A program made the position numbers and the translations under genes. 64,000 bases of DNA, from positions 3,038,001 through 3,102,000 of the forward strand of contig CM067081.1 of assembly GCA_034008185.1 (NCBI GenBank), written 5' to 3'. The number at the start of each line of letters is the position of its first letter. Position 1 is the first letter of the stretch. A model generated the notes under the pieces. That model was not told the origin of the DNA. It saw nothing but the letters and a program-made list of their open reading frames with translations, and did no database searches. Source of the stretch: Gorsachius magnificus. Lineage: Eukaryota > Chordata > Aves > Pelecaniformes > Ardeidae. Below are positions 12,404 through 24,380 of the stretch, piece after piece.

Positions 12404-13130
12404 AATCATAGAATCATAGAATCCCGGGTTGGAAGGGACCTCAAGGATCATCTGCTCCAACCTTTCTAGGCAAGAGCACAGCCTAGACAAGATGGCCCAG
12501 CACCCTGTCCAGCTGTAGCTTGAAAGTGTCCAATGTGGTGGAGTCAACCCCTCCCCTGGGGAGATTATTCCAATGGGTGACTGTTCTCATGGGGAAAAAT
12601 TTCCCTCTCATGTCCAATCAGGATCTCCCCAAGAGCCGCTTGTGTCCATTCCCCCTTGTCGTCTCCATGGGACTCCTTGTGAAAAGGGAGTCTCCATCTT
12701 CCTCGTAGCCACTCCTTGGGTACTGGTACGTGGTGATGAGATCCCCTCTGAGCCTCCTTTGCTTCAGGCTGAACAAACCCAGCTCTCTCAGCCCATTCTC
12801 ATATGGCTAAGAGAGGCTTCCCAGCCCTTGGATCATCTTGGTGGCCCTGCTCTGGACACCCTCCAGCCTGTCCACAGCTTTTTTGTACAGCAGGGACCAG
12901 AACTGTACCCAGGATTCCAGGTGTGGCCTGACCAGCTCTGAGCAGAGTAGGATGATGACTTCTTTATCTCTGCTGGTGATGCCCTTGTTGATGCCCCCCA
13001 GCACCCTGTTGGCCTTCTTGGCCACAGCACTACACTGCGCACTCCTGTGAAGCTTGTTGTCCACCAGGACCCCCAGGTTCCTTTCCACAGAGCTGCTCCC
13101 CAGCTGGGTGGATCCCAGTCTGTGATTTGG
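12404..13130 (-). mobile_element. CR1 LINE, 3' part, - strand (second subfamily)
   Basis: On the + strand this starts with AATCATAGAATCATAG and 'gggttggaagggacctcaag', then 'ctgctccaacctttctagg', which defines a different CR1 subfamily from the 4756 copy. The short fragment at 49658-49829 has the same start. It runs about 730 bases back into the ORF2 C-terminal third. Edges are sharp at the 3' (left) side and approximate at the 5' (right) side, where similarity fades at about 13130. Confidence 0.93.
12807..13088 (-). pseudogene. CR1 ORF2 fragment
   Basis: Open frame of 93 codons on the minus strand encoding CR1 ORF2 between the RT core and the C-terminus. Blocks seen are 'NLGVLVDNKLHRSAQC', 'ANRVLGGINKGITSRDKEV', 'LVRPHLE' and 'KKAVDRLEGVQSRATKMI'. 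It ends where the remainder, present in DNA down to 12404, moves out of frame. Inactive remnant. Confidence 0.8.
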
Positions 13131-14889
13131 GGAATGCTGTCTGTTCAGGAAGACCAGTGAGTGCTACTGTAGGTTGCTTCCTTGCAAGGAGGAAGACGAC
13201 AAGCTAGGGAGAAGTAATACTGCAATGGAGAGACACTTGAGACCTTTGGGTTGGAAGAGTCACCTTTGGGGAGACCTTAGAGGAAATGCAATTTCAGCCC
13301 AATACTGACCATCCAGAGGTGTTTCAAACTTCTGGGGGCCCAATGTTTTAGGTGTGGAGACAGACCCCTGTAGGGTTTAGAACCCTCCAGCTGGTTGCCC
13401 TCTTTCCTGGGACCACAGTCTTCATCTCCAGCAATGGGAAATGTGCTGGGTGCAGAGACCTTTATTTAGGTGCTCAACAAAATGATGTTTGGACAGATAG
13501 GATTACCTCGTTGGTCCTGGTATGTGAAGTTCTTCCCTTTTGTGGCACATTTATCACCCCCTCTTCCCTCTCAGAGGAGGGGGAAGAGAACAGTAGGAGG
13601 GAAAAAAAAGTGGAAGGCAGGAGAGGGGGGACCCAGAAAAGGGAGGAGGTTGTGTGGGGCACGTCTTCCCACCTTGAGTGATTTATTTTTCTGTTGGGAA
13701 ACACTGAAACTTCCAAGTCAAAATTAATGGGACAAAAACACTTTCCAGGTGCTCAGAAGTGCAAAAGTACAATAAATCAAAGGGGTAGTCTACAGGAGGA
13801 AGCTCACATCCAGGGGAGAGAAAAACAGGCAGAAGAGCAGACTCCTGAAGCTGTGTCTCCTCTGATGTGTCAGACAGTCTCCAAGCTCCTGTGGTGCAGT
13901 GAGGACGTTTTGGGCTGCACAAGGGGCTTTCTTGGGATGCTCCAGCCTGATGGTGGAGGTACCTGATGCAGGAGCTCGCTGTCTGAGTGTGAAGTGCAAT
14001 GAATAAGATGTGACACATCTGGAGATGGCCAGAGGGCCAGGAAGGACTGAAAGGAAAAACTGGCACAGGCAGATGCCAGATTCACTTGTTCTTTCCCCAT
14101 TTTCATCTTGGGACCCCAGAGCTGTAGGCAAGCTCTGCTGACATCCCAATATCCTCCAAAATTACATTTACTCAGGTCTTATTGAAGAGGTACAGAGCCA
14201 ACTTTAGGGTAGATGGCCCCAACATGAGATCTGGCTCTGAATTCTAGATTGTCCTCCTAATGGTGAGGAAGGTGAGTTGCTTTAAGCTTAGGCTTTCTAC
14301 CCTTGTACAGGGAAGCACGGCTCCATCCCACTCACTGATGAACCCGTGTCAGGGCACACGTGGCTTCATCTCACATGGGGATGCAGCACCTTTGGCACCA
14401 GCAAAGTGCTTTGGAACATGCTCAATTGTAAGCTCATGGATGTTCTTGCCCTGTGGCATCCAACATTGGGCATATGTTTGAATGAGTTGCTGATGTGCTG
14501 AAGGGATGGCTTCATTGTCAGTTTGGCACTGGGTTCCTCTGCTGCAGGCTTCTGGGCAGCATGGTTAGGTCTCTTGCAGTTATTGATCACCAAAGGGGCT
14601 CCTGGTCCAGGACAATGCTGGCCTTTTTCATCTGTAGCACTCATTTCACAAGAGCTCCCTCAGTGCCCACCATGGCAACAATGCTGACCTTGTTCTGACA
14701 TCTCCAAAAACGATTTTTAATTTTTTTTTTCTAACCAGAGAATATGTTTCTCAAGTACAGCTGGGGTTTTTATTAGAAGAATTTGCAACGTCATGTGGAA
14801 AATGGGTCATCTGAACACTTGGAAAATGGAAGCAGCTAGAGTGGTTTTGTGGAAACATTTCCCCATCTTTTTCATATATTGCCTCCACC

Positions 14890-14973
14890 ATTTCTTATTA
14901 TTTCTTATTATTTCTTTCTTATTATTAATTATTATTAATTATTATTTATTATTATTATTTATATTATTTCTAT
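14890..14973. repeat. TTA/TTTC-rich low-complexity tract
   Basis: About 84 bases made almost only of TTATTA and TTTCTTATTA units. Confidence 0.85.
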
Positions 14974-15712
14974 TGTGGTAACACCTAGCAACTTTGGGGC
15001 AGTTCTGCCCTGTGCTGTGCTAGGTGCTGTGCAAACATGCAAGAGAAATCTGGTCTCGACTTTCTTTTCTGTTTATCTCAAGCTGTCCTGGGCTTGGCCC
15101 CAACAAGCGTATTATCAATTAGCCGACTTGCTGACAGCTGTAGTGCACAATGAGTCAGTTCCCTATTTGAGATGAGCCATTGGTCAATTAAACTAATAGT
15201 GAAAATCTCTGGGCATAAGAAAGGAAACATTTATGAGCTAACGTTAAGTGTGTGAAGGCTAAAGGGAAATAAAAGCCCTCTACAATTATAACGGGGAAAA
15301 TGAGAACCCAGGCTCATTAATAAACAAAGAGCAGGATGTAATTAATAAATGCCTCTAAACCCGCCAGAATGTGGAATTCCTTTCTAAATATGTCATTAGC
15401 AAGAAAAATAAAGAGAAAAATTAAACTGATAAGGACGGGCTTGGAAACTTTGAAAGTATACAAATGATAGGATCTGGTTGACATTTATCCTGCTTGTTAA
15501 AGGGAATTATCTAAGGACTTAAGGAATCACTATGGGGGCAGCAGTGGAAATGTGGCCACAGAATAGAAAAGGTTTTATATATAGCAGAAGTTGTCTGCTG
15601 TGCTGGTTGTGGTACAAACACAGCAGAGGGAGGTGGTCCCTGGCCAGAGGGGAGAACACCACTGGTTCTGGTTCATGACAGGATCACAGGGTGAGATTTG
15701 TAATGTGCAAGG

Positions 15713-15774
15713 AAAAAAAAAAAAAAAAGAAAGATTTCTTGATCTTCCAACCTTTGGGAAAAAAAAAAAAAAGC
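15713..15774. repeat. two poly-A runs 30 bp apart
   Basis: Runs of about 15 and 14 A residues flank a short unique sequence. No retrocopy body is visible upstream of either run. Confidence 0.8.
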
Positions 15775-16559
15775 TCTGCTACAAAACAACGATACTGGTG
15801 AGATTTGTAGTGAGGAATAATGATACACAGAAAGGAAGCACATTATGTTTTAAAACTACTTCTAACTATCAGTAGGTCAGTCGCTTCACAACTTTTTCAT
15901 GTCTTGGGCTTCATGTTCACACTCACTTATGGTGCCCTTTTTCTGCATGGGCCCCCAAAACTCTGCCTTTTATCTCCTTGAGATGTAACCTGGGAGGGCC
16001 GTGGGAGGACCCCACCAGCCCCAGATGTCAAAGCACTTGGGCAGCGCTGTCTCCTGAACTTCATTTGCTCATGTGCCTTGATGAATCCAAGCTCTGGCCA
16101 AGAGAGAGGCATATGTCTGAGAAACCTGAAATGGCCAGCAGATGTAAAACCTGGCATCGGGGAACGCCTGATGCCGACTGAGGGATGACAGGCTTCGAAA
16201 CGGAGGAGAGGCGGCTCACGTCGGATGCGGCACAGATGGGGGAGCCCAAGGAGAGCTGCTTGGGGAGGAAGAGATGTGATCAAAGAGATATTCACTCAGG
16301 ATGAATATCAGCGGGATGGGATGGCATTTGTCAAGATCAGAGGAAAAGAGGTTCCCGCACAAGGGTTTGGTGGTGCAGATGGGTTGGAAAGGGAGGGCTG
16401 CAGAGGCAGCATGTGTAAGGCACAGAGCCAGAACTGAACATCAATGCAGGGGATGATCTGACTCTCTTCTAGTTAACATATTTAAATCAAGCAGTTATTT
16501 TTCCCTTCAAAAGGCATGGTCTTGCTCGATCATGAATTATTCATCAGTTGTGTGGAGGC

Positions 16560-16596
16560 CTGCAATAAGGTTAGCTCCAGGAAGACCTTATTGCAG
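16560..16596. repeat. 12-bp inverted repeat at a CR1 5' junction
   Basis: CTGCAATAAGGT at 16560-16571 and its exact reverse complement ACCTTATTGCAG at 16585-16596, with a 13-base spacer. The right arm belongs to the CR1 copy that starts near 16578; the left arm lies just outside it. Confidence 0.85.
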
Positions 16597-16934
16597 ACTT
16601 TCAGTACTAAAAGGGGGCTTCAGAGAAAGAGGGGGAGAAACTTTTTAGCAGGGCCTGTTGTGATAGGACAAGGGGTAATGGTTTTAAACTAAAAGACCAG
16701 AAATTTAGACTGGAAGAAATTTTTTACAATGAGGGTGGTGAAACACTGGCATAGGTTGCCCAAAGAGGTGGAAATGCCTCATCCCTGGGAACATTCTAGG
16801 TCAGGTTGGATGGGGCTGTGAGCAACCTGACCTAGTGGAAGATGTCCATGCTCATGGCAGGGGGGTTGGACTGGATGAGCTTTAACAGTCCCTTCCAACT
16901 CAAACTATTCTATGATTGTATGATTGCATGATCA
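16578..16934 (+). mobile_element. CR1 LINE 3' fragment, + strand
   Basis: Begins in the ORF2 C-terminal region ('accttattgcagactttcag', corresponding to the [11 protein letters not shown] segment). It continues through 'gacaaggggtaatggtttta' and 'gggtggtgaaacactggca' to the tail, ending 'ctattctatgattgtatgat' at about 16934. Octamers are partly decayed. It is the same region as in the 4756 and 30838 copies but more diverged, with frame-breaking changes. Confidence 0.93.
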
Positions 16935-19900
16935 TAGAAATCAACCTCTGGACTCCAAATCTATGCATCTGATGAAGGTCAATGCTATGTTTTAGTCCTC
17001 CCTTATTTTTTACCTATTATCATTTCACTGGGAGCAGAATCAGCCCCACAACTGTCTAGTACAGCTTTTTCCCAGTACACAACACAAGTGACAATATTTT
17101 GGCAACCTATCTGGCATATATTTTTAGCAGTCTCGTTGCCTTTCTTTTCTGGACTTTAATATGTATTTCAAATCTCCACTGCAAAATGCAGAAAATAAAT
17201 AAAGAGACAATTTAGATGGATAGTATACAGACCTATCAGAAGATGGAGAAGAGAAGCAGTAACAAATAAACCTAAATAAAGAGTCAAACTCTTAATAAAT
17301 TATGTCCGACCACCAGACAACCATAGCAGAGCAGCCAAATTAGCTGCCATACCCTTATGCTGATAGTCTAGATAAAATATTAAAACAAATCTGGACCAAA
17401 GAGAGGCTCTCAGCAATGGTACAACAGTTTGCTTTCTAGCTGAGGCAAAAATAACATGTAATCATTTAATACAATTTCTTCAAATAAACTTCATTTTGAG
17501 ATAATGACTTCCAGATGGATGAAGGTTTATAAACATCTCTGCCACATGATACATTCCCACTGGGTAATGGAGAGGGTAAAAGAGCGATTTAGTCACTGGG
17601 TCTATACCAGTAAGTTAAATGTGCCCAGTGCTGATCTCCAGCCCCAATATTGTTATTCCTTCATGCTGTCCAAAATCAGGTGGCTGCTTTCAGACTGCCT
17701 GTTTGGAGTCCCTGGCTTGTGCTACCTCCTGAGCGGCGCCTGGGAGGTGTCCATGAAGCAGTCTGGTGGTGCCAAGAACATCCTAAAAATTAAACCATTT
17801 AGGGAAGGGAGCTCTTGTGACTGGGAATAATCCCAGGTGCTGTTTGATTTACCCATATCGACACAGCCTAAGAGAAACTTTGCAGAAGACCCCACAGCCC
17901 TTTCTGCATCAACAAATACCCTCCTTGAAACTATTTTGGAAGCTCATCTGAAGCTTCAGGCCTGGATTATCATGGCCAGCTTTGAAAACATGGAAGCCCA
18001 TGTAAAAGATCAAGTCGCAAATGGTCATACTTAAAGCCAAGGCAAGAACCTGTCCAAGATGTCTATACAGTTCATCAACTAATAGCCCAGCACCTTTTTG
18101 GATGAAATACTAGCCTTGAGATCCTTGGAGCCAAAGCTGCTAGTCAGGCTGTCAGTGTTACACATGTATTTGATTGCTTCGTTGGGTTGGGGCCCTGCAG
18201 AATCAGCGCAAGGAATGCGAAGGAAACAATGGCACTTCGCGCTTAGCGTGGAGAATTTTGAGTGTTATTAATTATTTTTCATTTTGCTGGTTAGCATTAA
18301 GAGACAGAGGGCTGAAACAAATCCAGGCAGAAATCAGCCACAGTTATTAGTGTCTCAAATCTTTGTCTTGTAGGCTTCAGTCTGGTTAAAACAACAGAAA
18401 AAAAAAAAAAAGCTAGACATGTTTCAGATGAAGGCCCCCAAGGTATGTGGGGTTTTAAATAAATGACCTGGGTTGGATCCAGCACTAATTATTTCCCTTT
18501 AAATCCTCAGATATTATTTCTTTTTTCTTGTTTACAGGGGATTGTTAGTTTGTTTCTTTTGCCTCAGTTTTATCCATACCTCCCGCCACGACAATACCCC
18601 CATCGATCCAACAGCTGAAATCTCAATGATCCATGGAGATGGTTGGATTTCATCAAGGACCTGATGGAAAGTTGGCATGTTTCTAGCTCGTCCTGCTTGG
18701 TTTTTCACCTGGTGGGTTGGAAGGGGAGTCCTCAGCTTCCACGACTCGACATCTTGGGCAAATCAACTGCTGTGGAGCTGAGAGCAGGGGAGACCCAGTT
18801 CCTAAGCTCCTCTGCTCCCCAGAATTCCCTGAGGTCCATGGGTGTCTACAAGGTCTCCCATGTTGCCAGGTCCTCTGCAGCTCATTGGCCAGGTTGCTCT
18901 TAGCCTTTCAAAGCAGTGAGAGCCACGTAGCAATGTTTTGAAGCTCCAAAGTTTATCAGTCCCTTGGGATTGTATGTTTCTGGGGCTCTGGGGTAGCCCC
19001 TTGGTGGCTGGGGCTCCAGGGATGCTGTTGCCCTGTTCCACATAAAAGCATGAAACCCAGCACACTTTGAGTTGCTCAGGTAGTCATTGGAAGAGGAGAT
19101 GGCTTTGGGATGGCATTTTTAACTTTGAGAACAAACATAAAAAGGTAAATCTTGAAAAGAAGGGTTATTGGTTATCACATCCCTAACTGGGTGTGATGAG
19201 ATGGTGATACCCAACGTGACTACTCCTGATTTTGAGCCACAAATGCTCATCAGACAATGGCATCACTGCAGAGGTTTGTTGAGACAAGATCAGAAACTCA
19301 TTTTAATATATTTCATGTTAAGTGGAAAACAAGGTAAAGGGCAAGAAAGGATGGGATTTTGGTTAAAGGCCCTGCACAATCTAATAGATTGAATGCAACA
19401 GTCTTTGGGCAGGACTGAAGACCTGACTTCATCCCATATGAAATGGTGCTAGACCTGAAGTTACACTGTCTCCTTATTCAGAATTATGAATACCACAGGC
19501 TTCATAGGACAATGATGGAATGGATATGGGTGCCAGACTGGGTGCCATGTTTCTAATTTAGCTGTCAGCTCCAAACTTGAAGTTTGGTGGGCCTGACAGC
19601 AAAGAAAAGGGAGAGAGTAGGGTTTTTTACAGTCGGTGACATTTGCCTATTCCATGGCAAAGGGTGTCAGTCCAAAGGCAGCTGGAGGTTCCTGGATATC
19701 TGAAGGGAGACCCTGATGAAGCTTTTCAATGGCTGAATCTCCTCTCTGCCAGTTTTCAGGAGCAGCTCCAAAGGCTGCAGGCCTGGAGCACCCAACAAAT
19801 ATCAACTGAAGAGACAACAGAGTCTGGGCCAGCTCATCTGGGGCAAGGTGGGAGCTCTGTTTCTGGTCTGAAGAGCAGAACACCACCAGTTCCCAGCCTG

Positions 19901-21965
19901 ACCCCATGATGAAATTCAGGACCATGCACAGATTGTTTCTCAAAAACGTTTAACTCTGACTGTAAGAAGAGCCGTGGATGAGTCTCTGTTGCTGGTTAGA
20001 CATCAATGTGTTTCTCATCAGTTCATATTACAGCTACATTTATCAACCATCTCATTAAATGTTAAATGCTGTGTGTTTTCATCCCGAATCCTTCATGAGA
20101 GTATCAGCTCCACCTCTGCCAAGAGGGATGCCAGGTCTTAGGCAGGTGGGAGAAGCCACAAGTCTATTGTGCTGCCCTTGAACTATATATCCCAGCAGCA
20201 CCATGGAAGCCTTGCTCAACCATCTCTGCATGCCAAAATCTCCCCAAGCTTCCTCCTTCACCCTCCATTGACACAGCAGATGCTTTTGGACACCTTCCCA
20301 GTTTCATCAGGTCAGTTCTCAGAAGGCTGGAAATCTTTGTTTCCCATATAGCCCCTCCCCCAAGTATAAACAAATATCATCTGTGTTGGAGCTGAACAGG
20401 GGAAGTGTGTATGTCCTGTTATAGATTCATGTTTACATTATTATTGGGAGCAGATTAGGTGGTTTCATCTTTTTATAGTTTTGTAGTTTTCTCACATGTC
20501 CCATGGTTTTGCAACACGGAGAAAATACTGGGACTCCTTTTGAAAAGGAGAAGTGGCTTAGAGGGGCCTCAGACCTCTTCTACTGTGTCTGGATTTTGCA
20601 AGCCAAATGTTATCTGTCTTCTACCCTAACATCTCTTCCATGACCAGGGTTTCTGTTTCATGTCCTTCTCTCCAGCTAACCTCTGCTAGGTGTTCATTCC
20701 CATCCTATGCTGGCATAACAAGGGTGAGTGGTGACTGTAATCAACACTGCTCTGTTGCAAATGCCTTGGATGAGCTCTTTCCTATGAGCCTTACGCTGGT
20801 CCTCTCTGTCTTGAGAGGCTTCACTGTCCCTGCAGTAGCAGCAAGCACGTGAAGACATTGCTTAATGAGTACACAACCAGCCCAATGTACTTCCTAATCA
20901 AGTCAGTGTCCCAAGAGCTGGCAGAAGAACTGAATGCTCTTGCTGAGTCAGCAGGTGGGCCACGAATATTACTTCCCATAAAATGCACACTTAACCGCTG
21001 CCAAGTCTGGGCCAACTCTCCAGCACCACTGAAAACAGACAAGTATCTGGATTAAGGTTCCAGTTGGAGGGGAGAGTCCTGCAGAGCTTCTTGCTTGCTT
21101 GTTTTGTTTTTCACCAGTGAACCACTAAGCCCCAGCAGTGATCTTTCCAGTTGGAAAAGGACTCAACTGATCCAGTTTGTGCAAGAATCTTTCAACCCAG
21201 GAACTGGTGCATCTCCTGCCTGCTGAGTCAAGCTTATTACAGAGCGGAGCCTGTTGTGCTGTTGCAGGGGTGGTGGAAAGGGGAGGGTTAAACTCTGCAG
21301 GACTGCTGTGACCTTCGGAGAGCCTGGGAGCAGGGAATGGGTGGCTTTGCATTGTTTTGTTTCTATTGGAGAGGGTGAGAGTTGATTTTGGTCTTGACAC
21401 TCACCATGCTACTTAAAAGGGTCAGAAAGTCACCAGCCAAACTTTACTGGAGACCAGAGGGGAAAAAAGTGGTGTCTTCTGAGACACCAACCAGCAAGTG
21501 AGATTCACGGCTGGGTGATGGAGCCCAGAGGGAGGGCGCGCGTGGTGGAGGCAGCAAGGCCAGGTCATGCTCCGAGACTGACTTATACAGCTGCCAGCTA
21601 ATCTCTTTCTCTTTGGGGAGCTCTAGCTCATGTTACCAGCGGTAGGAGGTGAGAACGACCTGTAACTGGAGGCGGACAATGGCTCATTAACCGGATCTCC
21701 TGACAGCTTGCTGAAGTCAGTCCCTTGTCCCTTGAAAGGAAGCACCTCGAGTGCAGCTCCTTCTTGAACCAAGTGACTCTGTCCCCTTTTTGGAAGAGGG
21801 ATGCACCCAAAGATGCTGTGTCTGTGGTGTTAGGACCTGCTCTGTTTCCCTCATAAATGCTTTTCATCAGAAAATTCTACCATGCCCAAAGTGTTCCCTC
21901 AAATTCAACCTCCTTTTTGATGAAAATTTGCCTCTTTTAGTGAAGTTCCATGAGTTCTCAACTCC

Positions 21966-22007
21966 ACAGAAGAATATACTCCCCAAACAGAAGAATATAT
22001 TCCCAAA
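21966..22007. repeat. 21-bp tandem duplication
   Basis: Two adjacent units starting ACAGAAGAATATA at 21966 and 21987, differing at a few bases. Confidence 0.8.
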
Positions 22008-22906
22008 ATCAAAGGCAGACATGTATCAGCCCTAGAGTAGGTGATCACCCCAAGCCTGGGGAGGGCAGGGAAATGGGTAATCCTGCTTTACCAGCTGCTA
22101 ATGGGACCCTCGTTGTCCATTTCCCACGGTGCAGATGGTTGCCATTCCCACTAATCTGGGGTACCTTTTCTTGTTCTCTTTCTAATGGTGTTTCATAACA
22201 TAAGAAAATATTCCCTGGAGCAGGGTGAATGGAAAATTTCAAGAATGATCAGATAAATTCTACATGAAAAAATTATTGCACAGAATGTTATCAAAGGGAA
22301 AGTTCATGTAAAAGGTTTCATTTGGGGGAAAAAAGGTAATTTGATACTGAAAAGCTTTTAGTAAAAACTATTCCTACAACTTTCCCTGCCTCTGTTGCTG
22401 GTGATCCTGTATAAGCCCATCAGCACCTATTCATCCAAGACACCTACTTGTTTCAGCCTGGTGCATCCTCAGGATGGCACCTTTGAAGTCTGTACCCCCC
22501 AGTCACTGCTGGTGGGAATGTTGCCTCTGTCCTTCAGGGGACATCACATGTAGGTGGGGGTGAGACAAAGATGGCTCTTTTTCATAGGTATGCAACCATA
22601 CAGGTCTGCCATGCCTTGGGATGAGGGAGTGTGTGAACATAGACCTTGGAGTAAGGCTCCACTTGGCAAGGCTGTGCCACGTCTTGAGTCCAGGCTGCTT
22701 TTAGGCAAGCCATCAATCAGGTAGGGCATTTAGCCAAGCTTTGAGCGGTACCAGGGAATGTTTAGTGCATGCTACCCCTCATATCCTTCTGATATGGGGA
22801 ACAGGGGTGACTCACTGTGTCCAGTCATCATCATTTACCTCCAAGGGCCCCTGGACATCATGTGGCTGATGCAGGGCAGTGAGTTGGCCAGAAGGTCCTT
22901 GAAAGG

Positions 22907-22928
22907 TCCATGGTCCTTGGACCATGGA
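22907..22928. repeat. 22-bp near-perfect palindrome
   Basis: TCCATGGTCC (22907-22916), a TT spacer, then GGACCATGGA (22919-22928). Each arm also contains the self-complementary CCATGG. Confidence 0.9.
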
Positions 22929-23574
22929 TATGGTCTACCACCACACATTTGGTAGAGGTGATGAAGTAGGAAGGGTACTCCAGTCTGGGTACACTGGTGT
23001 GGCCATGCTTCCTAAGCTGCATGAATTATGGTGGTAAAGGAGCCCACTGAAGTTCAGGCAGTGCTTCAGCATGGGCTCTGTCAGGATCACAGGACGCAGT
23101 CCCTGCTTCTGTCGCAACTTTGACACCCGCTTTCTGTGTGACCCTGGACTACTCTGCTCAGCTTCTTTATCTGTCAGACTGGGACAATAACGACTGGCTA
23201 CCTCACAAGTAGAGTTTATGAGTTTGCCTCCAGACCCATTGTCCCAGCAGAGTGTTATGGGGTGGTTGGGGTCATTAAAGATCTGATGGAGTTGTTTTTG
23301 CCTTTTGCCTTTGCAAGAGTACATGGGGCATTACTTCAGGCGTCCTGGCAAACCTTCCAGCTTCCTTTCTGCTGTCGTGATGAAAGGGGACATGTCAGCC
23401 CTAGAAAATGCGTGTTAAGCAAGAAAGAGGAGACTTCTGGGAAAGGACTTCTTTTCTGCAAAATTAGTTTTGCTGAGTTTACAAGGTGTTGAAGGCTATT
23501 AATTCTGCATGCTTTGGTACCATGAGATTGTAAACAAAGTTTCAATATGCCTTTCTACAGAGCCATTTATCAGC

Positions 23575-23660
23575 CTCCATCTTTTTCCCCCTGGCTTTTT
23601 TCCACTTTTTTTTTTTTTTCCCCCCTTTCCCCCTCCCCTCATTTTTTTCTTTGTCTCCTG
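23575..23660. repeat. pyrimidine-rich tract
   Basis: About 85 bases of almost uninterrupted C and T on the + strand, including a run of about a dozen T followed by CCCCCCTTTCCCCC. Low complexity. Confidence 0.8.
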
Positions 23661-24375
23661 GATTTATTCCCATTCTCTAGGTTGTCTTATTAATTTTCCT
23701 CTTTCTCAAAGAAAAAAACAGGCTTGTGGGCTGGAGACTTTACAACATTCTCTCATAGTCCTGGATTTGAAATGCCTAGCCGGGGGTCTGTAATGTACTG
23801 ACATGGAACGACTAGACTTGTTATTAAACTAATAATCTAGGAATTTTTATGAACTTCAGAGCCCTGCAATCTTTTCTGACCACATGGCATGGGTTGCTGA
23901 GATATTAACAGCCATCGGTGAAAAGCTACTGTGGCTGGACACGCCAGCTTTGTCAACACCTGGGAGCAGGGCTGCAAAGATGAATGAGCCGAGGAGGTGG
24001 GTGGAGAGAAATGGAATACATGCAAAAGCCCTAGGTGAGGCCTGCCTGCTTCCTCCCAGGGTTGTACCCAGTGCGTTAGCCAGGTTGTGGCCCCTAAACT
24101 TTAAATTGGGGTATCAGAAAATATCTTGAATAAAATGGGATTGCTAGGAGTTGGGGTGTATACTTGCCTTATACTCTACTTTGGCCACAGCTCCATACCA
24201 AGTTAGATGAATCCTTGACCCAAACCAATGTGGCTATGCTTGTGTTCTTACGATGGACTGAGCTGGCTAAGATGAGATGTTGCTAAACCTCTGATTTTAA
24301 CATCTTTTCTCATGATAAAGGCTAAAAGACAGGATTTTCAGACGTGACTGATGATTTGGAGTATTTGTCTTGAAG

Positions 24376-24380
24376 GACTT
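24376..24380. repeat. target-site duplication, left copy (GACTT)
   Basis: GACTT before the LTR at 24381. The right copy at 24908-24912 is GCCTT, one substitution away. Confidence 0.65.

Larger units (their letters stand above)
13131..16559. other. unique non-coding DNA with AT-rich tracts
   Basis: No gene recognised. Longest open frame 127 codons (13683-14066, minus), without family resemblance and in conflict with two other frames. A TTA/TTTC-rich low-complexity tract lies at 14890-14973 and two poly-A runs at 15713-15730 and 15760-15774. The stretch at about 15090-15480 is rich in TAATTA/ATTAAT and related motifs and is discussed as a possible conserved non-coding element. Confidence 0.6.
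16935..24380. other. unique non-coding DNA, no gene seen
   Basis: About 7.4 kb with no recognised gene or transposon. Notable items are a 14-A run (18398-18411), a 22-bp palindrome (22907-22928), a 21-bp direct repeat (21966-22007) and a pyrimidine-rich tract (23575-23660). Open frames reach 129 codons (22935-23324, minus) without family resemblance. The stretch at 18150-18300 has TAATTATT and other AT-rich motifs suggestive of regulatory DNA. Confidence 0.6.

Noticed and set aside
15713..15774. Poly-A runs as tails of processed pseudogenes
   Set aside because: No cDNA-like sequence or target duplication is visible upstream of either run.
18718..18745. Phrase resembling the CR1 'gggttggaagg' block
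   Set aside because: The similarity is limited to about a dozen bases and neither flank continues as CR1.
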